A stretch of 37,229 bases of DNA from Candidatus Uhrbacteria bacterium RIFCSPHIGHO2_02_FULL_53_13 (GCA_001791035.1 MGDX01000006.1:1787-39015), one strand, 5' to 3'. Shown: positions 14,757 through 21,647, counted from the stretch's first letter. Numbers and translations: made by a program. The notes: generated from the sequence alone by a model not told the origin.

Positions 14757-15455
14757 ATGAACATCCAACTCCCACGGGAAATAAAGGGAAGTGATGCGGT
14801 GCTTGTGACGTTGCTTTTGGACGATTCGGATTCGATTAGTGCCTGCAGGAACGTCTCTGTGGTGACACGCGGGGCCAACGCATTTCGCGAGCAGTTGATT
14901 CGGCGTGGCGGAAGCGCGATGCAAGCATTTTTGCGCGTTGCTACGCTCAATCAACGAGACGTTGGCCGCGACTTTGTTGTCCTATCAAATACCGAGCCGC
15001 TGGAAAACGACGACTGGTTCAGGCCGGGTTTCAATACCCCGCTCTTTGCGGCGGCGCGCCGCGCCTTGTACGTGTCGGCAGAGTCCGCTCGCCGCGCACG
15101 GGTGTGGTACAGCGGCGACGTTTTGTCCATCACGGTGATTGTGACCGACGGCGCCGACAATGCCAGTGGAGACATTACGGCGCAGAGAGTGTGCCGTCGT
15201 GTGCAGAAGATGCTTGCTACAGGGCATCACATGGTGGTTGGTTGTGGCGTTTATGACGGTGCGACCGATTTCCATGCCGTATTCCGGAGCATGGGCATTC
15301 CAGACCGGATGGTCATGGTCATGGAACGAACCGACGAGGACATTGAGGAGGGTTTGACAAACCTTGGACGGTTTGCGGCAGCCTCGACGGAGAACATTGG
15401 CACGTTCACGCAGAATCTTGCGGCTGGGGTTGGGTCCACGCCGTCCGTGCCGTAG
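14757..15455 (+). CDS. von Willebrand factor A (VWA) domain protein
   Basis: A 232-residue protein, apparently one cytoplasmic VWA domain with no signal peptide or membrane segment. The metal-ion-dependent adhesion site is complete: DxSxS at Asp22-Ser24-Ser26, the threonine of NTPLF at residue 94, and the TDG aspartate at 131. The overall layout resembles stand-alone VWA proteins such as those near tellurite-resistance genes, but no partner genes are present and the role is unknown. The ATG at 14757 was chosen because the hydrophobic strand before the DxSxS motif begins there and the promoter lies directly upstream. Confidence 0.7.
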   Translation: MNIQLPREIKGSDAVLVTLLLDDSDSISACRNVSVVTRGANAFREQLIRRGGSAMQAFLRVATLNQRDVGRDFVVLSNTEPLENDDWFRPGFNTPLFAAARRALYVSAESARRARVWYSGDVLSITVIVTDGADNASGDITAQRVCRRVQKMLATGHHMVVGCGVYDGATDFHAVFRSMGIPDRMVMVMERTDEDIEEGLTNLGRFAAASTENIGTFTQNLAAGVGSTPSVP

Positions 15456-15463
15456 CTTTTTTC

Positions 15464-15492
15464 GCCCAACGTCGGTGCACGATGTTGGGCGA
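15464..15492 (+). terminator. Hairpin after the VWA gene
   Basis: CGCCCAAC and GTTGGGCG form an 8-bp stem, with a further TCG/CGA pairing inside. The following sequence (atcgtatttctt) is only mildly T-rich, so termination is likely but not certain. It separates the VWA gene from the tRNA promoter. Confidence 0.4.
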
Positions 15493-15501
15493 TCGTATTT
15501 C

Positions 15502-15530
15502 TTGACAGACACAGGGCAAAACGGTACACT
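15502..15530 (+). promoter_or_regulatory. Promoter of the two-tRNA transcript
   Basis: A perfect -35 box TTGACA (15502-15507) and TACACT (15525-15530, 4/6) are 17 bases apart. Transcription would start near 15537, about 32 bases before the first tRNA. No second clear promoter is seen between the tRNAs, so both probably come from one precursor. Confidence 0.55.
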
Positions 15531-15568
15531 CGTGACGAAAATCCGAGCGATAAGGTGGGGAGTGATGT

Positions 15569-15645
15569 GGCGGGGTAGCTCAGCTGGTTAGAGCACAGGC
15601 TTCATAAGCCTGGGGTCGCGGGTTCAAGTCCCGCCTCCGCTACCA
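15569..15645 (+). tRNA. tRNA with CAT anticodon (elongator Met, or Ile2)
   Basis: A complete 77-nt cloverleaf with encoded CCA. The acceptor stem ggcgggg/ctccgct contains two G-U pairs. The D-arm is gctc...gagc, the anticodon arm caggc-ttcataa-gcctg, and the T-arm gcggg-ttcaagt-cccgc. The anticodon is CAT with a normal U33. A CAT anticodon can be elongator methionine or the lysidine-modified isoleucine tRNA; the sequence alone does not settle which. It lacks the initiator features of the next tRNA. Confidence 0.93.
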
Positions 15646-15647
15646 AT

Positions 15648-15722
15648 GGAAGTTGGAGGTTAGAGATTGGAAGTCGGAACTCGCGAGGCCTTACTAGAAG
15701 CTAAAAGCCAACGGCCAATAGC
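15648..15722 (+). repeat. Intergenic degenerate repeat, family A, copy 2
   Basis: This spacer between the two tRNA genes shares ordered blocks with 3247-3324: ggaagttg, gttagagat, gtcggaact, gcgaggcc and ccaacggccaatagc. The two copies differ by small insertions and substitutions. It lies within the presumed tRNA precursor. Confidence 0.75.
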
Positions 15723-15743
15723 GCACATGCAAGGAATGTACAC

Positions 15744-15820
15744 AGCGGGGTAGAGCAGCCAGGCAGCTCGCCAGGCCCATAACCTGGAGGTCGCAGGTTC
15801 GAATCCTGCCCCCGCAACCA
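15744..15820 (+). tRNA. Initiator tRNA-fMet (CAT) with C33
   Basis: Closely follows bacterial initiator tRNA: agcgggg/ccccgca acceptor stem with an A1-A72 mismatch (initiators lack the 1-72 pair), the gagc-agccaggca-gctc D-arm, the gcagg-ttcgaat-cctgc T-arm and encoded CCA. The anticodon arm is ccagg-cccataa-cctgg. Two features are unusual: position 33 is C instead of the nearly universal U, and the three G-C pairs of the lower anticodon stem are reduced to two, with A29-U41 in place of G29-C41. Confidence 0.93.
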
Positions 15821-15825
15821 AAATG

Positions 15826-15858
15826 CGCATCTCTCTTATGAGAGGTGCGGATTTTTTT
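15826..15858 (+). terminator. Intrinsic terminator after the tRNA pair
   Basis: CGCATCTCTC (15826-15835) and GAGAGGTGCG (15840-15849) form a 10-bp stem with a TTAT loop, followed by seven T residues at 15852-15858. It is a textbook Rho-independent terminator directly behind the initiator tRNA. Its T-tract runs into the lemA promoter region. Confidence 0.9.
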
Positions 15859-15892
15859 GTTATACTGGATGCATCCTAATATCTCGTATACT
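15857..15892 (+). promoter_or_regulatory. lemA promoter region with palindrome
   Basis: Two TATACT boxes lie here (15861-15866 and 15887-15892). The first is part of an extended -10 (tgttatact), also seen before parA. The perfect palindrome GGATGCATCC (15867-15876) lies between them and could be an operator. Use of the second box would put the transcript start at the ATG (15901). Confidence 0.45.
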
Positions 15893-15900
15893 CGAATCAT

Positions 15901-16485
15901 ATGAACAAAAGAAAATCGCTTACTCCGTATCTATTGGTTGTCGCTATTGTTTTGGTGCTTGCTCTCTGGCTTGGCGGAACCTACAACGGTCTTGTGCAAA
16001 AAGATTCGCTCGTGCAGACGCGCTTTGCGGATGTGGAAGCGCAATATCAGCGACGCTTCGACTTGATTCCAAACGTGGTGAGCACCGTGGAGGGTTCGGC
16101 GGCGTTTGAGCAAGATACGCTTCAAGCGGTTACCGAAGCGCGCAGTGCGTGGGCGCGCGCGGGAGCCGCGCGTGACATGGACGGCCAAGTGGCGGCGGCA
16201 GGCGTGTTTGACTCCGCGCTGACGCGGTTGCTCGTGACCGTGGAAGCATATCCTGTCATTCAAAGCACGCAGGCGTTTCGCGATTTGATGACCGAGCTTG
16301 AAGGCACGGAAAACCGCATTGCCGTTGCGCGCCGCGACTACAACCAGGCGGTCAACACCTACAATGTGGCGGTTCGCCGCGTTCCATCAAACATCGTGGC
16401 GGCGTTGTTTGGATTCGATGCGCATGAGTTTTTCGCGGCGGTGGAGAACGCCGAGGCGGCTCCGTCGGTTGAGTTTGAACTTTAG
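15901..16485 (+). CDS. lemA: LemA family protein
   Basis: LemA proteins are small membrane-anchored helical proteins of unclear function, very often encoded beside TPM-domain proteins as here. The 194-residue product has one N-terminal transmembrane segment (residues 10-25) followed by GGTYNGLVQKDSLVQ and the family core RRFDLIPNVVSTVEG, ENRIAVARRDYNQAVNTYN and a C-terminal FPSNIVA-like segment. The rest is long helices. The gene ends one base before the next start. Confidence 0.9.
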   Translation: MNKRKSLTPYLLVVAIVLVLALWLGGTYNGLVQKDSLVQTRFADVEAQYQRRFDLIPNVVSTVEGSAAFEQDTLQAVTEARSAWARAGAARDMDGQVAAAGVFDSALTRLLVTVEAYPVIQSTQAFRDLMTELEGTENRIAVARRDYNQAVNTYNVAVRRVPSNIVAALFGFDAHEFFAAVENAEAAPSVEFEL

Positions 16486-16486
16486 T

Positions 16487-17209
16487 ATGTTGCGCAGAGG
16501 CTTGGTTGCTTTGTTGGCTCTCGCATCTCTGCTGCCGGCGATGGGTTTTGCGTACACATCTCCGGGAACGCCATCGGGGTATGTGAACGATTTTGCGGAT
16601 ATTCTCTCGCCAAGCGCCGAAGCGACTTTAGAAGAAATGCTTTTGCAGTTCGAACAGGAGACATCGCACGAGATTGCGGTGGTCACAATTCCATCGCTTG
16701 GCGGAGATGATATTGAATCGTATGCCAACACGCTGTTTAGAGAGTGGGGCGTTGGACAGGCGGACGTCAACAACGGCGTGCTGTTTTTGGCGGCCATGGA
16801 GGATCGCAAGATGCGCATTGAGGTTGGCTACGGACTTGAAGGTGCGCTGACGGACATTGAAGCCAAGCACATCATTAGCAACGTGATTGCGCCGGCATTT
16901 CGGGAGGAAGACTTTGACGAGGGCATTGCCGCTGGGGTTGAAGCCATCAAGGCGGCGACAGAGTCGGAACTGGTCGTAGATGATGAGCAGAGTTTTTCGG
17001 TCGTTGCTTTTCTCACAATGTTCATTGGCATTTTCGTTGTCGCGTTCGTCATCATTGCCATTGGCTTTTACTTTTCACGAAAGGGCGGCGGGAAGGGCGG
17101 TCGGCGCAGTGGGTGGGATTGGAAGAGCGGATCGTCGAGCGGCGGCTCGTCCAGCGGAGGCTTTGGCGGCGGATCATCGGGAGGCGGCGGCGCGTCTGGA
17201 GGGTGGTAA
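16487..17209 (+). CDS. TPM-domain membrane protein with Gly/Ser-rich tail
   Basis: A 240-residue protein of the TPM (formerly DUF477) family. It has a signal peptide (about residues 1-24, ending FAYTS), then the TPM domain from YVNDFADILS through VVTIPSLGGDDIESYANTLFREWGVG and KMRIEVGYGLEGALTD. A transmembrane helix follows at about residues 172-194, and a C-terminal run of Gly/Ser ends SGGW. The domain faces outside and the tail would be cytoplasmic. Some TPM proteins are phosphatases or photosystem repair factors; in bacteria the LemA-TPM pair has no agreed function. The start at 16487, one base after lemA, gives the signal peptide. Confidence 0.87.
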   Translation: MLRRGLVALLALASLLPAMGFAYTSPGTPSGYVNDFADILSPSAEATLEEMLLQFEQETSHEIAVVTIPSLGGDDIESYANTLFREWGVGQADVNNGVLFLAAMEDRKMRIEVGYGLEGALTDIEAKHIISNVIAPAFREEDFDEGIAAGVEAIKAATESELVVDDEQSFSVVAFLTMFIGIFVVAFVIIAIGFYFSRKGGGKGGRRSGWDWKSGSSSGGSSSGGFGGGSSGGGGASGGW

Positions 17210-17231
17210 ACACGAAAGGTTACAAAAGAGT

Positions 17232-17262
17232 AGCGGCAGGCCTTGACGCCTGCTGTTTGTTT
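17232..17262 (+). terminator. Terminator after the lemA-TPM pair
   Basis: GCAGGC and GCCTGC form a 6-bp stem around CTTGAC, followed by tgtttgtttt. The loop doubles as the -35 box of the next gene's promoter, so terminator and promoter overlap. Confidence 0.5.
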
Positions 17263-17271
17263 TGCTATAAA
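17243..17271 (+). promoter_or_regulatory. Promoter of the 17287 gene
   Basis: TTGACG (17243-17248, 5/6) and TATAAA (17266-17271, 5/6) with a 17-base spacer make one of the best promoters in the window. Transcription should start near 17278, about nine bases before the ATG at 17287. Confidence 0.65.
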
Positions 17272-17286
17272 GGGTCGGGAACAATC

Positions 17287-17712
17287 ATGCCTCTGATCGA
17301 AATCAAAGGACTAGATCCAAGGATGTTGACGACGGACGTTGTGAGCTGTTTGAAGGCGTATCAATTGAGACATCAAGCAACTCTAGCCGACCATATTGAC
17401 GATCGAGTGTTGTGGGAGAGGATTGTTGAGCGTCGTGTCACGTCAATGATTCGCACGACAAGCTTTCCGAACTTTAGACAGGATACGACGGTGACGTTTA
17501 GCTTTTCGCTTTGGCGAGAAGCGACAGCGCAGAACGTTGTCGTGATTGTTCGTGGATTGTTTGTGCATCCCGACCGTACGCGCGACACAAAGAACGGTTT
17601 GCTTAACAGGCTGAACAGGGCGTTGTCCTGGTATATCCCCTTGGGTTGGGGACTGGAATTGTGGACGGAATCTGTCGATCTCCATTCGGAAGGGTACTGG
17701 GCACGTGAGTAA
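17287..17712 (+). CDS. Small protein, possibly a fused tautomerase-like (4-OT fold) protein
   Basis: 141 residues, not recognised with certainty. The product begins Met-Pro-Leu-Ile-Glu-Ile, as in 4-oxalocrotonate tautomerase relatives, where the proline exposed after Met removal is catalytic. The second half (VVVIVRGLFVHPDRTRDTKN, a helix rich in Leu/Asn/Arg, then a strand LELWTE) also fits the beta-alpha-beta pattern of that fold, suggesting two fused units. No family diagnostic beyond this is visible. It has its own strong promoter, and its end overlaps the next gene by eight bases. Treat the fold as a hypothesis. Confidence 0.5.
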   Translation: MPLIEIKGLDPRMLTTDVVSCLKAYQLRHQATLADHIDDRVLWERIVERRVTSMIRTTSFPNFRQDTTVTFSFSLWREATAQNVVVIVRGLFVHPDRTRDTKNGLLNRLNRALSWYIPLGWGLELWTESVDLHSEGYWARE

Positions 17713-18058
17713 TCCGATAGACCGAGGCCTTTGCCTCGTGCTCAAGGGCGGCAATCTGTCCCAAGACCTGCTAACGGCATGTCTGTATCAGGCACTCGCC
17801 ATGATCCGCGATCAGGCGAAACGGTTCGACTTTGACGGAAAAGATGCCGCGGGTCGAATCGTGAACACGGGACGCTACCAGTGCCTCGGCGGATTCGCCG
17901 GCGTGCTCGTTGAAGTCAACGTCGAGCACGGTGATTGCTCAACGAGCATGACGATGCTCGTCAAACCCGTGGACCACTTCCCGATGGGAGAGTGGAAGAA
18001 CGTCGTACTCGACGATGGAAAATGGCGGCTTGAGAACGAAGAGCCGTGTTGGAACTAA
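17705..18058 (+). CDS. Hypothetical protein
   Basis: 117 residues, starting at a GTG that overlaps the end of the preceding gene by eight bases. There is no signal peptide or membrane segment. It looks like a compact alpha/beta domain: an N-terminal strand (GLCLVLKGG), a helix (LLTACLYQALAMIRDQAKRF) and a strand-rich C-terminal half. I recognise no family. Translation coupling to the 17287 gene and the shared terminator suggest the two proteins act together. Confidence 0.6.
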   Translation: MSNPIDRGLCLVLKGGNLSQDLLTACLYQALAMIRDQAKRFDFDGKDAAGRIVNTGRYQCLGGFAGVLVEVNVEHGDCSTSMTMLVKPVDHFPMGEWKNVVLDDGKWRLENEEPCWN

Positions 18059-18064
18059 CGCAAA

Positions 18065-18098
18065 CACCCCGGTCGCTTGGCCGGGGTGCGCTTTTTTT
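18065..18098 (+). terminator. Intrinsic terminator
   Basis: CACCCCGG (18065-18072) pairs with CCGGGGTG (18081-18088) around an 8-nt loop, followed by cgc and seven T residues. It ends the two-gene unit from 17287 and lies close to the 3' end of the opposing tRNA-Leu gene. Confidence 0.88.
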
Positions 18099-18119
18099 CA
18101 AAAATCGGTTTGAGTCTTT

Positions 18120-18206
18120 TGGTGGGCGGAGAGGGAATCGAACCCTCACAGTATTGCTACCACTGGATTTTGAGTCCAGCGCGTCTACCAATTCCGCCAT
18201 CCGCCC
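18120..18206 (-). tRNA. tRNA-Leu (CAA)
   Basis: An 87-nt class II tRNA with encoded CCA. On the minus strand the acceptor gggcgga pairs with tccgccc. The D-arm carries ggtaga, the anticodon arm is ctgga-ctcaaaa-tccag (anticodon CAA), and a long variable arm precedes the T-arm gaggg-ttcgatt-ccctc. All canonical positions, including U33, are present. Confidence 0.95.
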
Positions 18207-18294
18207 CCCAAAAGACACAAAAAATTCTCTCGTTATTGCTCAAAACATCTTCGATCGTATGCGGATTTGCTCGAGTTGTCAACATGTACGGCGT

Positions 18295-18330
18295 TGTCCA
18301 CACGCACGTATGTCGATATTTTGTTATACT
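18295..18330 (+). promoter_or_regulatory. parA promoter region with DnaA-box-like site
   Basis: An extended -10 element, TGTTATACT, ends at 18330. It has no good -35 box, which extended -10 promoters do not require. Transcription would begin about five bases before the parA ATG (18342). TTGTCCACA, one base from the DnaA box consensus, lies just upstream at about 18294-18302. Confidence 0.5.
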
Positions 18331-18341
18331 GCAAACGGACT

Positions 18342-19133
18342 ATGGCGCAGATTTTCGCGATCGTAAACCAGAAAGGGGGAGTTGGAAAAACGACGACGAC
18401 CCTTAATCTGGGAGCGTATTTGAGTGCATGCGGAAAAAAGGTGCTTATGGTGGACTTGGATCCGCAGGCCAATGCCACATCTGGAATTGGCATTGACCAT
18501 CAAGCGCTTGAGCAAAGTGTGTATGATCTGTTGGTCGGTCGCGTCACGATTGGGCAGGTGATTTACAAAACCTCGCACGATGGCCTCCACATCGTGCCGT
18601 CCAATCAGGCGCTCGCGGGCGCCAGCGTGGAGCTCGTGAGCGAGCAGAATCGCGAATTCAAACTCGCGCAAGCGCTCGAGCCGGTGCGTACAGAGTACGA
18701 CTTTATTCTGGTGGATTGCCCTCCGTCGCTCGGCCTTCTGACGCTCAACGGGCTTGTCGCCGCCGATCGTGTGCTCATTCCCATTCAAGCCGAGTACTAC
18801 GCGCTCGAAGGATTGGGGCAACTGCTCAACACGATTCGTCTTGTGAAAGAGAACCTGCGGCCGGAGCTCGATGTGTTTGGCGCGCTCATCACCATGTACG
18901 ACAGCCGCACGCGCCTTTCCAAAGACGTGATGACGGAGCTGTACCGTCACTTTCCCGACAAAATCTTCCGTTCGGTTATTCCTCGTTCGGTGCGCTTGGC
19001 GGAAGCCCCGAGCTTTGGGCAAACGATTTTGGGGTATGCGCCGGACAGCAAAGCCGCGCGTTCCTATGAACGTCTGCGCGATGAATTTCTTGTGAGATTT
19101 GATGAAGGGGCCTTAGTGCCATCCATGCTATGA
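18342..19133 (+). CDS. parA: Chromosome partitioning ATPase ParA (Soj)
   Basis: ParA ATPases bind DNA non-specifically and move ParB-parS complexes to segregate chromosomes. The 263-residue protein has the deviant Walker A motif KGGVGKTTT at residues 11-19, Walker A' VDLDPQANAT and Walker B ILVDCPPSL. There is no N-terminal helix-turn-helix extension, so it is the chromosomal Soj type rather than a P1-type plasmid ParA. The ATG at 18342 gives the standard MAQIFAIVNQ start. It overlaps parB by four bases (ATGA). Confidence 0.95.
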   Translation: MAQIFAIVNQKGGVGKTTTTLNLGAYLSACGKKVLMVDLDPQANATSGIGIDHQALEQSVYDLLVGRVTIGQVIYKTSHDGLHIVPSNQALAGASVELVSEQNREFKLAQALEPVRTEYDFILVDCPPSLGLLTLNGLVAADRVLIPIQAEYYALEGLGQLLNTIRLVKENLRPELDVFGALITMYDSRTRLSKDVMTELYRHFPDKIFRSVIPRSVRLAEAPSFGQTILGYAPDSKAARSYERLRDEFLVRFDEGALVPSML

Positions 19134-20035
19134 AAAAAAAATCAGGACTTGGGAAGGGGCTTGGTTCGCTTATTCCGGAAAGGAGCGTTGAGCGTGTCAT
19201 CAGCGCGTCGGCCGATCCGAAAACAACTTCGGGGCGAGTGCTTGAAGTTCCCGTGGACAGCATTGAAGTGAATCCGCGTCAACCGCGCACGCATTTTAGT
19301 CCCAGCGATTTAGAAGATTTGATTGCCAGTATCAAGCAGTACGGCATCGTCCAGCCGCTTGTCGTGACGCAAACGAACGCCGGGTATCAACTCATCGCGG
19401 GCGAGCGTCGTCTGCGTTCGGCAAAAATGCTGGGGCTCGAGTATGTGCCCGTGGTGGTGCGCACGGCGACCGATCAAGAAAAGCTCGAGCTCGCTTTGAT
19501 TGAGAACATCCAGCGTCAGGATTTAAACGCGGTGGAAGAAGCGCGCGCGTATCGTGCGCTCATGGACTCGTTTGATTTGACGCAAGAGGAAGTGGCCAAG
19601 CGTGTGGGAAAAAGTCGCAGTGCGGTAGCAAACACGATTCGCTTGTTGGACTTGAATGAGGAGATGCTCGAGGCGCTCATGGACGGTGAGATTACGCGTT
19701 CGCACGCTCGCGCGCTCTTGGCGCAAAGCGATCCGATATTGCGCAACCAAATGTTTTTGCAAATGCTCGCCGGCGATTTGTCGGTGCGTGAGGCGGAAGT
19801 GCTTTCCACCAACAAGCGCTCGGTTCGCCAACCGTCTTCTGTTTCTAAAGACCCGAATGTCGAGGCGCAAGAACGCTCGCTCGAATCCTTGTTTGGCACC
19901 AAGGTGCGCATTGAAACAAAACCGGACGGCAAAGGAAAAATTGTCATCCACTATTTTTCCAACGAGGAAATGTACAAAGTGCTGGATTTGATGGGCACGA
20001 TTCACGTGGAAGTCGAAGCCCACCGGGCTTTTTAG
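19130..20035 (+). CDS. parB: Chromosome partitioning protein ParB (Spo0J)
   Basis: ParB binds parS sites and spreads as a CTP-dependent clamp. The 301-residue protein begins with the ParA-interacting KSGLGKGLGSLIP segment. It then has the N-terminal CTP-binding domain (VNPRQPRTHF, GERRLRSAKMLG), the helix-turn-helix (LTQEEVAKRVGKSRSAVANTIRLLDL at about residues 145-170) and a C-terminal dimerisation segment (KIVIHYFSNEEMYKVLDLM). Its last codons form part of a hairpin followed by T residues. Confidence 0.95.
   Translation: MKKKSGLGKGLGSLIPERSVERVISASADPKTTSGRVLEVPVDSIEVNPRQPRTHFSPSDLEDLIASIKQYGIVQPLVVTQTNAGYQLIAGERRLRSAKMLGLEYVPVVVRTATDQEKLELALIENIQRQDLNAVEEARAYRALMDSFDLTQEEVAKRVGKSRSAVANTIRLLDLNEEMLEALMDGEITRSHARALLAQSDPILRNQMFLQMLAGDLSVREAEVLSTNKRSVRQPSSVSKDPNVEAQERSLESLFGTKVRIETKPDGKGKIVIHYFSNEEMYKVLDLMGTIHVEVEAHRAF
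20016..20033 (+). terminator. Terminator embedded in the parB 3' end
   Basis: AAGCCC (20016-20021) and GGGCTT (20025-20030) form a 6-bp stem with an ACC loop and are followed by TTT, giving five consecutive T residues before the stop codon's AG. The hairpin is wholly inside the coding sequence. The stem is short, so strength is uncertain. Confidence 0.45.
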
Positions 20036-20041
20036 CCGGCT

Positions 20042-21553
20042 TCAGATTCTTTTTGTTTTCGTGGCGGCTCCCATCATTCCATCAATCCACTGTCTCACGC
20101 GATTCCGCGTCGCCGCGCGGATTTTTGATTGCGCGTGATGCGTTTTGACGAATTTGAGCCAATCCGGATTCGGGCCTTTGCGCTTTTTGTCGGTGACAAT
20201 GATGCACAAATCGCCGGATTTGAGCGGCAGGTCGAGTGGCACGGCATGATCGTTCACGCTCGCCGACACGCATTTGTTTCCAACGTCGGTGTGAATATGA
20301 TACGCAAAATCAACGGGCGTCGATCCTTCCGGCAGGTCAATCACATCGCCCTCGGGAGTCAGAACAAAAATGCGATCTTGAAACATGTCGAGCTTCACTT
20401 CGTCCAAGTGTTTGAGAAAATCTTTTCCGCTGGAAATTTCTTTGTGGATGTCAATCAGATCCTGCATCCACGGAATCTTTGGCGGGTCTTCTGAACCGTG
20501 CTGTTTGTAATGCCAATGTGCCGCCACGCCAAACTCGGCTTCGTTATGCATGTCTTTGGTGCGAATCTGAAACTCGACAATGCCGCAGTGTTCATCCAAG
20601 ACGGTGCTGTGCAATGACTGATATCCGTTCGGCTTTGGCTGGGCAATGTAGTCCTTGATGCGGCCTTTGAGCGGCACCCAGTGTGAGTGCAAGATACCAA
20701 GAGCGGCATAGCAATCGGTAACGGAGTCCACGATCATACGTATGGCAATGAGATCGTAAATCTTGGAAACGTCTCCGTGATACGACTGCAGTTTGCGCCA
20801 AAAGCTGTACAGAAATTTGCGGCGGCCAGAAATGTATTGAATCGGAATATGGGCTTTCTGAAGCTGTGTTCGCGCTTCGGCGATGGTGAATTCTATATCG
20901 TCGGTTCTGACCTGCACCTGTTGATCAAAGAGTGTTTTTGCGGCGTCATACTCCTGTGGCATGGCATATCGAAACGCGTTGTCTTCGAGCCGCCCCTTCA
21001 TCTCACCCATGCCCAAACGACCAGCAATTGGTGCGTAAATTTCCAGCACTTCTTTGGCAACACGCTGGCGTTTGTGTTCCGGCATGGCAAAGAGTGTTTC
21101 GACATTGTGCAGGCGATCGGCAAACTTAATAAAGACGACGCGGACGTCCGCCGCCATAGCCAGAAACATCTTGCGCAGATTCTCGGCGTAGCGATCGATG
21201 CCGCGATATTTGACCTTCCCAAGTTTGGTGACGCCGGCCACCATGGAGGCGATGTCCTCGCCAAACGCCTCTTGCACATCTTCGAGTGTACGATCCGTAT
21301 CTTCGGGGACATCGTGCAACAAACCGGCGATGACGATTTCAAGTGGGAGTTGCATTTCGGCCAAGCGCACGGCTGTGGCAATAGGGTGGATGATGTAAGA
21401 GGCGCCGGAGTAACGTCGCTTGGTTCCGTGCGCTTCTTTGGCATACAAATATGCATCCCGGACGCGATCAATGTCAGGATGTTCGTAGTGTGTTTTGAGG
21501 ACGCGCTCAAGGTCCTCAAATGACCACAGGTACTCTTGTGGTTGAGATTTCAT
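20042..21553 (-). CDS. Bifunctional (p)ppGpp synthetase/hydrolase, C-terminally short RSH protein
   Basis: RelA/SpoT homologue that makes and degrades the stringent-response alarmone. The 503-residue protein has an intact HD hydrolase domain (His56, His80-Asp81, HDVPEDTD, Asp146), a synthetase domain (RRKFLYSFWRK at 244, Asp267, the G-loop KPNGYQSLH with Tyr311, Glu327 in EFQIRT) and a TGS domain (about 391-455). It ends shortly after, with no helical, zinc-finger or ACT domains; the usual length is above 700. The start at 21553 gives MKSQPQEYLW; the frame stays open upstream, but that part overlaps the divergent gene. It converges on parB. Confidence 0.93.
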   Translation of the reverse strand: MKSQPQEYLWSFEDLERVLKTHYEHPDIDRVRDAYLYAKEAHGTKRRYSGASYIIHPIATAVRLAEMQLPLEIVIAGLLHDVPEDTDRTLEDVQEAFGEDIASMVAGVTKLGKVKYRGIDRYAENLRKMFLAMAADVRVVFIKFADRLHNVETLFAMPEHKRQRVAKEVLEIYAPIAGRLGMGEMKGRLEDNAFRYAMPQEYDAAKTLFDQQVQVRTDDIEFTIAEARTQLQKAHIPIQYISGRRKFLYSFWRKLQSYHGDVSKIYDLIAIRMIVDSVTDCYAALGILHSHWVPLKGRIKDYIAQPKPNGYQSLHSTVLDEHCGIVEFQIRTKDMHNEAEFGVAAHWHYKQHGSEDPPKIPWMQDLIDIHKEISSGKDFLKHLDEVKLDMFQDRIFVLTPEGDVIDLPEGSTPVDFAYHIHTDVGNKCVSASVNDHAVPLDLPLKSGDLCIIVTDKKRKGPNPDWLKFVKTHHAQSKIRAATRNRVRQWIDGMMGAATKTKRI

Positions 21554-21647
21554 GTGCGATGCTGTGTCAAGGGTGCCAAAAAAGCGTATCCTAGCCAATT
21601 CTTTCTGTAAAGTGTAGGCTGTGCGTATTATTCGTGTAGTCCATTGT

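Noticed and set aside
20687..21523. 278-codon plus-strand frame opposite the RSH gene
   Set aside because: Fully antisense to a well-conserved enzyme; the translation has no domain features.
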